Source: JAYVJM01 sp043769275 (GTDB taxonomy: Bacteria > Pseudomonadota > Gammaproteobacteria > Pseudomonadales > UBA7239). Taken from it: a stretch of DNA of 45,734 nucleotides. The position numbers were made by a program, and so were the translations under genes. The stretch is taken from the NCBI GenBank assembly GCA_043769275.1, contig JAYVJM010000085.1, positions 1 to 45,734 of the forward strand. The letters run 5' to 3'. Each line of letters begins with the position of its first letter. The first letter of the stretch is position 1. The notes under the pieces are model-generated. The model was not told the origin of the DNA. It was given only the letters and a program-made list of their open reading frames with translations, and searched no databases. Of the stretch, positions 25,838 through 34,400 are shown piece after piece.

Positions 25838-28597
25838 TTAGTCCAGTGGGTCGTTGCGGTTCTCAAAGCCTGGGATGCTACCCAGCGCACCGTTACTTCC
25901 TTGACCGACATCGCCTAAGCCTTTCAGTTGTACTTGTAGGAATACGCCGGTTTCTTCTTCTTGATCTTTGACATTGTCAACAAAGCCTCTGTTCAATGCC
26001 CAGCGCCGCATTACAAAGCGGGTGCTCCAGCAACAGTTGTCGTACTCAACACCGGCAATGCTTTCCAGGTTGCGGCCATTGGTCACGTCGTGGTTGGACA
26101 GTGCCAACACGGACCATTGATTGCTCAGCGGCACAGAGCCGGAAATGTTGTACTGCTCGACGGTGCGTTGAGTAAGTTGGCCTGTCGCATTGGGTGTTGG
26201 GTCGCGGTACAAATATTGGTACCCCACATTGAACAATCGCTGCTCGGTGTCGCGGTAACGCAGTGAGACAGAATGCATGTCTGTGCGTTTGTTGTCCTGA
26301 TCCCATAACGTTTCTCCATAGGCTTCCCATTCGCTGTTGATGCGTGCTGCTGCCTCGCCCACCAGCGGCGAACGATCCGGGTTTTTGTTGAGCGTACTGG
26401 GGGTTGTGGTGTTGTTGAGAAAAATCTGGCTGCTGTCGAGATACACGCTTTGGCCTACCCCAACACGAAATAGCTCACGGCCAGTGCTGGGACTGAGCAC
26501 ACGCGAGCTAACGCCCATGGACACGAGATTGGCATCATCAATGTAATCATCGCCCGCGAAACGATAGTCGCGGAAAAGTTGCGCATAGGAAAAACTTAAA
26601 TTATCGCTGTCGAAGTTGTAAATGGCTTCTTGGTTGTTGCTCGGCTTGGAATAGTAAAAAAACAAGCGCGGCTCCAGCGTTTGTTGATAGTTATTGCCAA
26701 ACCAGTAGGCGTCGCGTTCAAAAATCAGGCCGCTGTCAATGCTGGCTGTGGGTGAGCTGGTTGAGGGGTCGCTTGTGTCCCCCATCCGGCTTCTGCCGTA
26801 GGTATCCAGTTTTTGTTGTACATAACGCACGCCCGCTTTGGGTGTAAGGAAGGCGCCGGCATTGCGCATCGGCAAGGCTGCGCTGTAGTCCATGCGGTAG
26901 CGACTGCCCGTCAAAATGGCTTTCTCTGTCCCATCGATGTTGTAGCTGACTGGTGCTGTTTGTAGGCTTCCTGCATTACGGTGTTTAAATTCGGTGACGT
27001 GGTTGTACAAATTCAGCACGATGCCGTCGTCTGTTTGATAGTTGCCGTCTGCAAACAAGGATGGCCACACGTCATGCGGCTGCGCAATATAGGGTGTAAA
27101 CGTTTGATAGGCCTTAACTTCAGTGCCAACGCGCCAGTGTTTCTCTACCAAAGACCCTGGTAAATAGTCGGCCGCTGCGCGTTTGCGTATCTGGTAGGTA
27201 TTGCCGATACGGAAGCTCGAACCACCCAAATCCTGAAAATAGTAGTCATCACTGACCGCAGCGATGTCTGCCGCGCTGCTCCAGCGTTCGCCTTGACCGG
27301 TTTGTACGCCCGAGATATACCAGCGTTTGCTGTCGTCATCTAAGCCGCTTTTGCTCGCTTTTCGGTCGTTCGACAGTGCCATGGTTGTGATGCTGCTGCT
27401 GCTTTCAGCCGACAGGTGTCGAAATTGGCCGCCCAAGGCATTGCCGCGTTCTTTTATATAACGCGGAGCTACAATCAAGTCATAGTTGGGTGCCAAATTG
27501 AAGTAATACGGCACGTCGATATCGGCACCGTTTTGGTCAGTATGCCCGAATGATGGCGTGAGAAAACCCGACATACGCTCTTTTCCGATAGGAAACTGCA
27601 TGTAGGGTGTGTAAAAAACGGGTACGTTGGCAACGCGCAAGGTGGCGTTATACATGCGTCCTTGCGAGTCATTTGGGTCTAGCTTGATACGCTTGCCGTA
27701 CAGTCGCCACTCTTCGCTCCCAACCGGACAATAACTGTAGCTGCCGTCGGTCATTGAAATCACGCCGGTGTCGCTGCGGGATAGGCTGCCTGCATCGCCA
27801 TTTATGTGCGCGCCGTGTATCAGGTATTGTGCTTTTTCGATCTGCATCGTGTCTTCTTCTGTTTGTATATCTGCCTTCTCCCCCAGCAGCAGCAGATTCG
27901 GCTCGCGTAGCGCCACGTGTCCACTTAGCTCGGTGGTATTCGTTTTTTTGTTTAACGTGGCGGTGTCCGCCCGCACATAACGGTAGCCTTGGCGCATTTG
28001 TACATCACCTTTTAAGGTGGTTGTTTGGGTTGCGAGGTTCGTGCTGGTGGTGTCGGCGTGGGCGAATACTGACGCGCTGTCTGGCTCCTGCTTTTCATCA
28101 TCACCAATTGGATCAACGTATGCGCCACAGCACACTTGCGCCTCAACCGGCTCACTTTGTTTGGCATTCAGCTTGGCTAATGGCACCCAGTCATCACGCA
28201 GGTTGGTGGTTTTTGTGAACGGTTTAGAGGCGGTATTTACCGCAGTGTTTTCTTTATGCGTCGTGGGTGCTGTTTTTGGAATGGCTGTTTCTGGAATTGG
28301 TTTTTCTGGTGTTTTTGTCTGCGCCACTGCAGCGGGAGCTGTCGTGTTTGCTGCTGTTGCTTGTTCGGTGGTTTTAAGTTTGGGTGCGGCAGATGCAGGA
28401 ACGGCAGGCGATGCCGCAAGTGTTGGCGCTGGCGCCTCAGTTGTGGCGGCCTGCGATACGCTGTCGCCCTGACATAACCACTGGCCTTGTGCATCGTTTG
28501 CGCACTGCCAGCCCGCTTCGCTGCCGCCAATAAAAAGGGCGAAAATCAGCCCTAAGCCGAGGTCTGTCTGGCGGCGTGCAGCAGGTGGCAGATTCAT
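25838..28597 (-). CDS. lptD: LPS-assembly outer-membrane protein LptD
   Basis: Inserts lipopolysaccharide into the outer leaflet together with LptE. About 919 residues: signal peptide with a RRQ n-region and a hydrophobic GLGLIFALFIG core, the cysteine motif WQC...WLC just after cleavage, an unusually long Pro/Ala/Thr-rich linker (about 48-130), an OstA jelly-roll domain (about 195-330), and a C-terminal beta-barrel ending in a hydrophilic tail. The adjacent pair in YDNCCW near the C-terminus matches the disulfide cysteines of Escherichia coli LptD; another CC pair lies at about 155. The open frame extends 73 codons upstream of the chosen ATG at 28597, but only the chosen start places the signal peptide at the N-terminus; ATG at 28606 is an alternative. 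Confidence 0.95.
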   Translation of the reverse strand: MNLPPAARRQTDLGLGLIFALFIGGSEAGWQCANDAQGQWLCQGDSVSQAATTEAPAPTLAASPAVPASAAPKLKTTEQATAANTTAPAAVAQTKTPEKPIPETAIPKTAPTTHKENTAVNTASKPFTKTTNLRDDWVPLAKLNAKQSEPVEAQVCCGAYVDPIGDDEKQEPDSASVFAHADTTSTNLATQTTTLKGDVQMRQGYRYVRADTATLNKKTNTTELSGHVALREPNLLLLGEKADIQTEEDTMQIEKAQYLIHGAHINGDAGSLSRSDTGVISMTDGSYSYCPVGSEEWRLYGKRIKLDPNDSQGRMYNATLRVANVPVFYTPYMQFPIGKERMSGFLTPSFGHTDQNGADIDVPYYFNLAPNYDLIVAPRYIKERGNALGGQFRHLSAESSSSITTMALSNDRKASKSGLDDDSKRWYISGVQTGQGERWSSAADIAAVSDDYYFQDLGGSSFRIGNTYQIRKRAAADYLPGSLVEKHWRVGTEVKAYQTFTPYIAQPHDVWPSLFADGNYQTDDGIVLNLYNHVTEFKHRNAGSLQTAPVSYNIDGTEKAILTGSRYRMDYSAALPMRNAGAFLTPKAGVRYVQQKLDTYGRSRMGDTSDPSTSSPTASIDSGLIFERDAYWFGNNYQQTLEPRLFFYYSKPSNNQEAIYNFDSDNLSFSYAQLFRDYRFAGDDYIDDANLVSMGVSSRVLSPSTGRELFRVGVGQSVYLDSSQIFLNNTTTPSTLNKNPDRSPLVGEAAARINSEWEAYGETLWDQDNKRTDMHSVSLRYRDTEQRLFNVGYQYLYRDPTPNATGQLTQRTVEQYNISGSVPLSNQWSVLALSNHDVTNGRNLESIAGVEYDNCCWSTRFVMRRWALNRGFVDNVKDQEEETGVFLQVQLKGLGDVGQGSNGALGSIPGFENRNDPLD

Positions 28598-28763
28598 GCG
28601 ATACATTCCATAGCAAAGAGTAAAAGGTTGGCGCACGCAGTGCTGCGCCGTCGCAAAAAAGCCGCATTGTACTGGATATAAATAAGCGGGATATAAACGG
28701 CAGCTCCTACCGCGCAAGCCATCGCGCCCGACGCTACAATGCCCGCTTTCATGGAGGTAGGCA
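28598..28763. promoter_or_regulatory. Divergent lptD / amgK intergenic region
   Basis: Transcription leaves this 166-base region in both directions. The plus strand has a strong GGAGGT site 6 bases before the amgK ATG and a TACAAT box at 28735-28740. The minus strand has another TACAAT (complement near 28666-28671) within an A+T-rich stretch, suitable for lptD, but no good -35 box is seen for either. A 6-base perfect hairpin (28630-28635 with 28644-28649, GGCGCA/TGCGCC) lies in the lptD leader. Confidence 0.4.
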
Positions 28764-29777
28764 ATGACAGAAGACGCATTGGCACACTGGGTGGCGCAGC
28801 AAATGCCTGCGCACAAAATACAACTGTCGATGCTGTCGGGCGATGCCGGCTCGCGGCGTTATTTTCGCCTAAATGCCAGCCGTCCGCCGTTGATGGCGGT
28901 CTATGCGCCACCCAGCACCGAAAATATGCCGCAGTATTTGGCGGTATCACAGCTTTTGGCCAATGGCGGCATGCGTGTGCCGCAGATACGCGCCTTCAAT
29001 GCCGCGCACGGTTTTATGCTTATTGAAGACTGCGGCGACCAATTGCTGCTCTCGCAACTGCATGCCGACACAGTCGACGTGTTGTATCGGCAAGTGCTGG
29101 CGGAGCTCCTCAAGCTGCAAGCGATCCCTGCGCACACGCTGCCGCACTACGATGCCACGCGTCTGCGCGATGAAATGGCGCTGTGCCCACACTGGTTTAT
29201 CAATGAACTGCTGGGTTTGTCGCTAGATAATGCCGAACACAAGATGCTGAATACGCTGTTCAACGTATTGGTAGATAGTGCACAGGAGCAAGCACAGGTT
29301 TTTGTACACCGCGATTTCCACTCACGCAACTTGATGCTGCTTGGCGAACAAGCGGCCGTCAGCGAGTGGGTTATCATCGACTTTCAAGATGCTGTGCTCG
29401 GCCCCGTCACCTACGATTTAGTGTCTTTGTTGCGAGACTGTTATGTGCGCTGGTCGCCCGATTGTGCCCGCGGTTGGGCGCTGGATTACCGCCAGCAGTT
29501 GCTCGCAGCCGGCAGGCTCGCCGGCGCAGATGACGGTCAATTTTTACGCTGGTTTGATCTGATGGGCTTACAGCGACACATCAAAGTGCTGGGTATATTT
29601 GCGCGCCTTTATCTGCGTGACGGCAAAGCGGGTTATCTCAACGATTTACCCTTGGTGTTGCGTTATGTGCTGGAAGTGGCGGCGCAGCACAGTGAATGCG
29701 ATGATTTTTCGGCTTGGATGCAGGCTCGCGTTTTGCCTGCCTGTAAACATCAGCCGTGGTTTGTTGCATGGGATTAA
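28764..29777 (+). CDS. amgK: N-acetylmuramate/N-acetylglucosamine anomeric kinase
   Basis: Phosphorylates recycled MurNAc (and GlcNAc) at the anomeric position with ATP, feeding MurU in the cell-wall recycling route that bypasses early de novo UDP-MurNAc synthesis. The 337 residues have an aminoglycoside-phosphotransferase fold: GDAGSRRYFR (26-35) as the nucleotide loop, catalytic HRDFHSRN (182-189), and DFQD (206-209) for metal binding. The start at 28764 has a strong GGAGGT site. Placement divergent from lptD and next to murU matches Pseudomonas, where the route was described; there it lowers fosfomycin sensitivity. Confidence 0.92.
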   Translation: MTEDALAHWVAQQMPAHKIQLSMLSGDAGSRRYFRLNASRPPLMAVYAPPSTENMPQYLAVSQLLANGGMRVPQIRAFNAAHGFMLIEDCGDQLLLSQLHADTVDVLYRQVLAELLKLQAIPAHTLPHYDATRLRDEMALCPHWFINELLGLSLDNAEHKMLNTLFNVLVDSAQEQAQVFVHRDFHSRNLMLLGEQAAVSEWVIIDFQDAVLGPVTYDLVSLLRDCYVRWSPDCARGWALDYRQQLLAAGRLAGADDGQFLRWFDLMGLQRHIKVLGIFARLYLRDGKAGYLNDLPLVLRYVLEVAAQHSECDDFSAWMQARVLPACKHQPWFVAWD

Positions 29778-29785
29778 ATAATGCC

Positions 29786-29848
29786 CCGTTCGTCCTGATC
29801 TCGTCGAAGGGCGGCTTGGATGCACTTCGACAAGCTCTGTGCGAACGG
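29786..29848. repeat. REP-like palindromic element between amgK and murU
   Basis: Two 24-base arms (29786-29809 and 29825-29848) in inverted orientation, matching at 19 of 24 positions, with a 15-base loop. The arms contain GTCGAAG and its complement CTTCGAC, flanked by CCGTTCG and CGAACGG. This is the layout of a dispersed extragenic palindrome known from many proteobacterial genomes. The right arm ends in GG followed by five T residues, so the structure might slow or end transcription between the two genes. Confidence 0.7.
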
Positions 29849-29892
29849 TTTTTACTGTTTACGTAACATCCGTTCAATAACAGGAGCGCAAC

Positions 29893-30576
29893 ATGAAAGC
29901 GATGATTCTCGCGGCAGGGCGCGGCGCACGCATGGTGCCGCTTACCGACCATTGCCCGAAGCCGCTGCTCGACGTGGTCGGCAAGCCACTGATTGTGCGC
30001 CATGTTGAGCGTTTAGCCGCTGCCGGTTTTTCGGATATCGTCATTAATACGGCACATCTCGGCCATATGATTGAAGCGCGTCTGGGCAATGGCGGCGACT
30101 TCGGCATTGCCATTCATTATTCACGCGAAGCGCAGCCACTGGAAACCGGCGGTGGCGTTCTCAAAGCACTGCCTCTGCTGGGTGAAGACGCTTTTCTGCT
30201 GATTAACGGGGATGTTTGGTGTGATTACGCGCTGGACAATTTGTGCCATCTTTTGCTGCAAGAGGGTGGGCATCTGATTTTGGTTCCCAATCCAGAGCAC
30301 CATACACAGGGCGATTTTTCCCTGCAAAACGGGCGGGTATCTCCGCGCACGCAGAATGCGCCTGCTTTCACGTGGAGCGGGTTGTCGGTATTGCACCCTT
30401 CGCTGTTAGACTCGTGGTGCGGGCGCGCAGGAGAAGCCTTTCGGCTATTAGATGTGTTGTTGCCCGCCATGCGTGACAGAAAAATCAGCGGTGAAGTCTA
30501 TAACGGTCGCTGGCTTGATGTGGGCACCCCCGCACGGCTGGAAGTTTTGCGTGGTTGGCTGGGTGGCACCGGATGA
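29893..30576 (+). CDS. murU: N-acetylmuramate alpha-1-phosphate uridylyltransferase
   Basis: Makes UDP-MurNAc from MurNAc 1-phosphate and UTP, the step after AmgK in peptidoglycan recycling. The 227 residues are a nucleotidyltransferase: LAAGRGARM (6-14), PKPLL (22-26), and LLINGDVW with the catalytic aspartate at about 106. The ATG at 29893 has AGGAG upstream at the correct distance. It lies 115 bases after amgK with a palindrome between, so it may be partly uncoupled from it. Confidence 0.92.
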   Translation: MKAMILAAGRGARMVPLTDHCPKPLLDVVGKPLIVRHVERLAAAGFSDIVINTAHLGHMIEARLGNGGDFGIAIHYSREAQPLETGGGVLKALPLLGEDAFLLINGDVWCDYALDNLCHLLLQEGGHLILVPNPEHHTQGDFSLQNGRVSPRTQNAPAFTWSGLSVLHPSLLDSWCGRAGEAFRLLDVLLPAMRDRKISGEVYNGRWLDVGTPARLEVLRGWLGGTG

Positions 30577-30765
30577 GGCAGGCCGTTAAAACCGCCAAAT
30601 TGCAAGAAGGATTGAGAGATATCCGCACGAATGGCTTGCATGCCGCTTTAACGCTATGCTGATAAGTGGCCTGTATCGCCTAAAGGTGCTGGCCGCTCAA
30701 AAGCGGCACAACACGACGTGCAATAAAGTTAGAAAATATCTTAAACATTATTCGGTGGAGGAAGC
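30577..30765 (+). promoter_or_regulatory. Leader/promoter region of the pil-chp operon
   Basis: This spacer separates murU from pilG. It holds a short hairpin (30692-30697 with 30702-30707, GCCGCT/AGCGGC) without a T run and an A+T-rich stretch near 30728-30750. A strong GGTGGAGGAAGC ribosome-binding site lies directly before the pilG ATG. No clear -35/-10 pair is visible. Confidence 0.35.
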
Positions 30766-31167
30766 ATGGCCGCGAGCTTCAAAGATCTTAAAATCATGAT
30801 TATTGATGACAGCAAAACCATTCGTCGCACAGCCGAGACTTTGCTGGAGAAGGCCGGTTGCACTGTGATTACCGCCACTGACGGTTTTGACGCGCTGGCG
30901 AAAATTGCCGACTCGCGCCCCGATGTCATTTTTGTTGACATTATGATGCCGCGCTTGGATGGTTATCAAACGTGCGCGCTCATCAAAAACAACAGCGAAT
31001 TCAAAAAAACACCGGTTATCATGCTTTCGTCTAAAGATGGCTTGTTTGATAGAGCCAAGGGTCGTATTGTCGGGGCTGACCAGTACCTTATCAAGCCTTT
31101 CGGCAAAAGCGAGTTGCTGGCAGCTATTTCACACCACACCAACATAGCTGCACCAACGGACGATTAA
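30766..31167 (+). CDS. pilG: Twitching motility response regulator PilG
   Basis: A 133-residue single-domain receiver. The acidic pocket is IIDDS (12-16), the phospho-acceptor is D58 in FVDIMMPRLDG, the switch serines follow at 88-89, and the conserved lysine is K110 in LIKPFGK. In Pseudomonas aeruginosa PilG is phosphorylated by ChpA and promotes pilus extension and cAMP signalling at the leading pole. It begins the operon with a strong ribosome-binding site. Confidence 0.93.
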   Translation: MAASFKDLKIMIIDDSKTIRRTAETLLEKAGCTVITATDGFDALAKIADSRPDVIFVDIMMPRLDGYQTCALIKNNSEFKKTPVIMLSSKDGLFDRAKGRIVGADQYLIKPFGKSELLAAISHHTNIAAPTDD

Positions 31168-31254
31168 GCCTTGGGTATTCAATCGGCTCGTGTTCAGGGG
31201 CGGGTTTTGCCGGCATTGGCGGCAGGCAGTCCATTGATATTACAAAGGAATAAT

Positions 31255-31632
31255 ATGACGCGCGTATTGATTGTTGATGATTCACCAACAGAAACACACA
31301 GGATGGAAACCATACTGAAAAAGCGCGGTTTTGATGTCGTCAAGGCGGATAATGGCATTGACGGCGTGGCCTATGCGAAGAAGCATCTGCCCGATATCGT
31401 GCTCATGGATGTGGTGATGCCTGGCCTCAACGGCTTTCAGGCCACGCGGCAGCTTAGCCAAGCGAAAGAAACCGCCCATATCCCCATTATTATTGTCACC
31501 ACCAAAGACCAGCAGACCGACCGACTGTGGGGTAAACGCCAAGGGGCAAAAGGTTATCTGGTAAAACCCATCGACAGCAAGCAGCTGCTTGATACCGTTG
31601 AGCAGGTTATGAAAGGTGCTGTTCTTTTTTAA
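31255..31632 (+). CDS. pilH: Twitching motility response regulator PilH
   Basis: A 125-residue receiver with VDDS (7-10), phospho-acceptor D52 in LMDVVMPGLNG, threonines at 82-83 and K104 in YLVKPIDS. The segment LWGKRQGAKGYLVKP is typical of PilH. It is thought to counter PilG, acting as a phosphate sink or retraction regulator. ATG at 31255 is chosen over the longer frame from 31171 because AAAGGA stands directly before it and the receiver fold begins there. Confidence 0.93.
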   Translation: MTRVLIVDDSPTETHRMETILKKRGFDVVKADNGIDGVAYAKKHLPDIVLMDVVMPGLNGFQATRQLSQAKETAHIPIIIVTTKDQQTDRLWGKRQGAKGYLVKPIDSKQLLDTVEQVMKGAVLF

Positions 31633-31654
31633 AACACGTGACGGAAAATCAAAC

Positions 31655-32209
31655 ATGACAGGGTCATCAACGGCATACACAACATTGATGAGTGTCGCCA
31701 TTAATGCGCGCCACGCCGCATCCGGCTTACCTGCTCAAACTGGCATTAAGCGGTCGTGGAGTGGCATTGGTTTTATATTGTTTGGTGAGCGTTTTGTTGC
31801 GCCAATGGGCGAAGTGTCCGAGCTTTTGGAGTTGCCGCACTATGCGCACTTGCCCGGCGCGCAGGCTTGGGTGCTAGGGCTGGCCAATGTGCGCAGCCGT
31901 CTCTTGCCTCTGATCGACATGGCGGCTTTTCTTGATGGGCAACTGGATGCGCTACGCCGTAAACGTAGAGTGCTGGTTATCGAAACAGAGCAGATTTATA
32001 GCGGCCTGATTGTGGATCAGGTAGTGGGTATGCAGCATCTTTTGGCCGACAGTTATGTGCCGACGATTGCTGTTGAGGCATCTGTGGCGATGCTGCCTTA
32101 TTTGCAGGGCAGCTTGCGTGATGACAGCGGCAGCGATTGGACGGTGTTTAGTCCGTGGGCTTTGGTGCGTGATGCCAAATTCTCCAAGCCAGAATCTATT
32201 TATGCCTAA
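31655..32209 (+). CDS. pilI: CheW-like adaptor PilI
   Basis: A 184-residue CheW-fold protein that should couple the PilJ receptor to the ChpA kinase. Recognisable segments are FGERFVAPMGEVSELLELP (about 40-58), LGLANVRSRLLPLIDM with the RxRLLPL turn, and VDQVVGMQ. ATG at 31655 is preferred over the frame start at 31616, which lies inside pilH. It is 22 bases after the pilH stop. Confidence 0.9.
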   Translation: MTGSSTAYTTLMSVAINARHAASGLPAQTGIKRSWSGIGFILFGERFVAPMGEVSELLELPHYAHLPGAQAWVLGLANVRSRLLPLIDMAAFLDGQLDALRRKRRVLVIETEQIYSGLIVDQVVGMQHLLADSYVPTIAVEASVAMLPYLQGSLRDDSGSDWTVFSPWALVRDAKFSKPESIYA

Positions 32210-32246
32210 AACTAACAAATAAACATTTAATACTGGGGGCTCGGGA

Positions 32247-34331
32247 ATGAACAAAAAATCAAATATGATCGCGCATATGCGCGCCAATCCAGTGCGAATT
32301 GTATTGTTCCTTTTGTTGATAGTTGCTCTAGGCGGCGTGCTTTGGGCGGTGATTAAAATACAGTCCAGTAACAGCGACATCCAAACGTACCTAAAAATGG
32401 CAGATGCCATGCGCGCATCGACCTACCGTGTACAGGCTCAAACACGACAAGCCATCGCAGGCCGCGAGTTAAAATTTAGTGAAATGCAGACAGACCTGAA
32501 AGACGCAGAGTCCGTATGGACAGAAATCAGTGACGACAGCACCATGTCTGCGCTTATCCCGACCCAATTGCAAACAGTGAGTGCGGTATGGCAGCGGATG
32601 CGCCTTAATGCTGACACCGTTATCAAGAATAAAGACGTTGTTTTATTGGTGAATGATGTTGCCACGCGTGTAACGCAAATAACCCCTGTGGTTCAGAAGG
32701 AATATATCGCTATTGTGAATAGCATGCTGACCGCAGGAGCCGATTCCCGCCAAGCGACACAAGTTAGCGAACAATTGTTGCGCACGGAACGCATCTTGAT
32801 CAACATCGACAAGCTGCAAGATGGCGATGCCGATATTGATTCAGCCGCCGATCAGTTAGATGCCGATATTGCGCAGTTTGTACACGTAAACCAAGCCCTG
32901 TACGAGGGAGGTAAGGGTCTTGACGTTCAGCGCATCAATAATCCGGAAGCACAAAAAGCACTGGAAAAAACCGCGCATCTGTTTCAATTTATTAGCATAT
33001 CCACTGCAAAAATCGTCAAGTCAAAAGACGCGCTAAAGTCGGCGCATTTGGCTGCAGCGGCCATATTGAATGATGATGCGCCTGATCTCTTACAAGAGCT
33101 GGCCTCTGCATCAAAAAGCATTGCAGATTTGCCCTCGCAAAGTCGATGGATTGAGCGTTTTTACGTCTTTGCTGCTTGTGCTATCGTGATTTTAATGGTG
33201 ATTGCATTGATCCAGATACGTGCCAGTACCCGCCGCTTGCGTATACAGGAGCGCGAAAACGAGCGTAACCAAACCGCTATTTTGCGTCTTCTTGATGAGC
33301 TTGCCGATTTGGCCGACGGTGATTTGACTGCCACCGCTACGGTGACGGAAGATTTTACCGGTGCCATTGCCGACTCTATTAACTTCACCATTGGCCAGTT
33401 ACGCGTGCTCGTATCACGCATCAACGACACCGCCATGCGCGTGTCGTCAGCCGCACAAGAAACCCAAAGCACCGCGTTGCAGTTAGCCAAAGCATCCGAC
33501 CATCAGGCGCAGGAAATTTCAGGCGCTTCTGCTGCCGTTAACGAAATGGCGGTGACAATCGACCAAGTGTCGGCGAACGCGGCTGAATCTTCTGCGGTAG
33601 CAGAGCGGTCGGTGTCTATTGCCAATAAAGGCGCAGAAGTGGTGCAGAACACCATTCATGGTATGGACAATATTCGAGAGCAAATTCAAGAAACATCAAA
33701 ACGCATAAAGCGTTTAGGGGAATCATCGCAAGAAATCGGTGATATCGTTTCTTTGATTAATGACATCGCCGACCAGACCAACATTCTAGCCCTTAACGCC
33801 GCCATTCAAGCGTCGATGGCTGGTGATGCCGGCCGTGGTTTTGCGGTGGTGGCCGATGAGGTGCAGCGATTGGCCGAGCGTTCCTCTGCTGCCACCAAAC
33901 AGATCGGCACGCTGGTGAAAACGATTCAGGCCGACACGCACGAAGCGGTGGCGTCTATGGAGCAAACGACTGCCGAAGTGGTGCGCGGGGCGCGCCTAGC
34001 GCAGAACGCAGGTGTCGCACTGGAGGAAATTGAAAATGTATCCAGCAGCTTGGCAGACCTGATTCAAAATATTTCCAACGCCGCTCGGCAGCAGACATCA
34101 TCTGCAGGACACATTTCCAACACCATGAAAGTGATTCAAGAAATCACAACACAAACATCGTCTGGTACCAATACCACAGCGCGCGCCATCGGCCATTTAG
34201 CTGAAATGGCCATTGATCTGCGTGACTCCGTGCAAGGCTTCAAGCTGCCGGAAGATAGCGCTAACTACAACCCAGCACTTGCCGGCATGAATATGACGGA
34301 TAGCGGCCAGCGTTTGTCTAAACGGAATTAG
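32247..34331 (+). CDS. pilJ: Methyl-accepting receptor of the twitching chemosensory system, PilJ
   Basis: A 694-residue inner-membrane chemoreceptor. It has an N-terminal helix (about 18-40), a periplasmic sensor region (about 41-300) made of PilJ-type helical repeats, a second helix (about 305-327), a HAMP-like linker and a long cytoplasmic signalling coiled coil. The hairpin tip reads IADQTNILALNAAIQ followed by ASMAGDAGRGF (about 507-535), the PilJ variant of the usual receptor tip. It senses surface contact or pilin state in Pseudomonas aeruginosa. No CheR- or CheB-type enzyme is encoded nearby to adjust its methylation. Confidence 0.93.
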   Translation: MNKKSNMIAHMRANPVRIVLFLLLIVALGGVLWAVIKIQSSNSDIQTYLKMADAMRASTYRVQAQTRQAIAGRELKFSEMQTDLKDAESVWTEISDDSTMSALIPTQLQTVSAVWQRMRLNADTVIKNKDVVLLVNDVATRVTQITPVVQKEYIAIVNSMLTAGADSRQATQVSEQLLRTERILINIDKLQDGDADIDSAADQLDADIAQFVHVNQALYEGGKGLDVQRINNPEAQKALEKTAHLFQFISISTAKIVKSKDALKSAHLAAAAILNDDAPDLLQELASASKSIADLPSQSRWIERFYVFAACAIVILMVIALIQIRASTRRLRIQERENERNQTAILRLLDELADLADGDLTATATVTEDFTGAIADSINFTIGQLRVLVSRINDTAMRVSSAAQETQSTALQLAKASDHQAQEISGASAAVNEMAVTIDQVSANAAESSAVAERSVSIANKGAEVVQNTIHGMDNIREQIQETSKRIKRLGESSQEIGDIVSLINDIADQTNILALNAAIQASMAGDAGRGFAVVADEVQRLAERSSAATKQIGTLVKTIQADTHEAVASMEQTTAEVVRGARLAQNAGVALEEIENVSSSLADLIQNISNAARQQTSSAGHISNTMKVIQEITTQTSSGTNTTARAIGHLAEMAIDLRDSVQGFKLPEDSANYNPALAGMNMTDSGQRLSKRN

Positions 34332-34400
34332 CTGCACGCACAATATGTGTCCTGTAATTCACAAAACACCAGTTGACGCGTAGGGATGAAGGAGAGGGCG

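Noticed and set aside
28017..28472. A 151-codon open frame on the plus strand opposite lptD, together with an overlapping 154-codon frame
   Set aside because: They are antisense to the Pro/Ala/Thr-rich linker of LptD. Their composition is low-complexity, there is no ribosome-binding site, and lptD itself is certain.
30692..30707. GCCGCT/AGCGGC hairpin before pilG as a terminator of murU
   Set aside because: The six-base stem has a four-base loop but no T run after it on either strand.
31171..31254. N-terminal extension of pilH
   Set aside because: The receiver fold begins at 31255 where a good ribosome-binding site lies; the extra 28 residues have no family match by eye.
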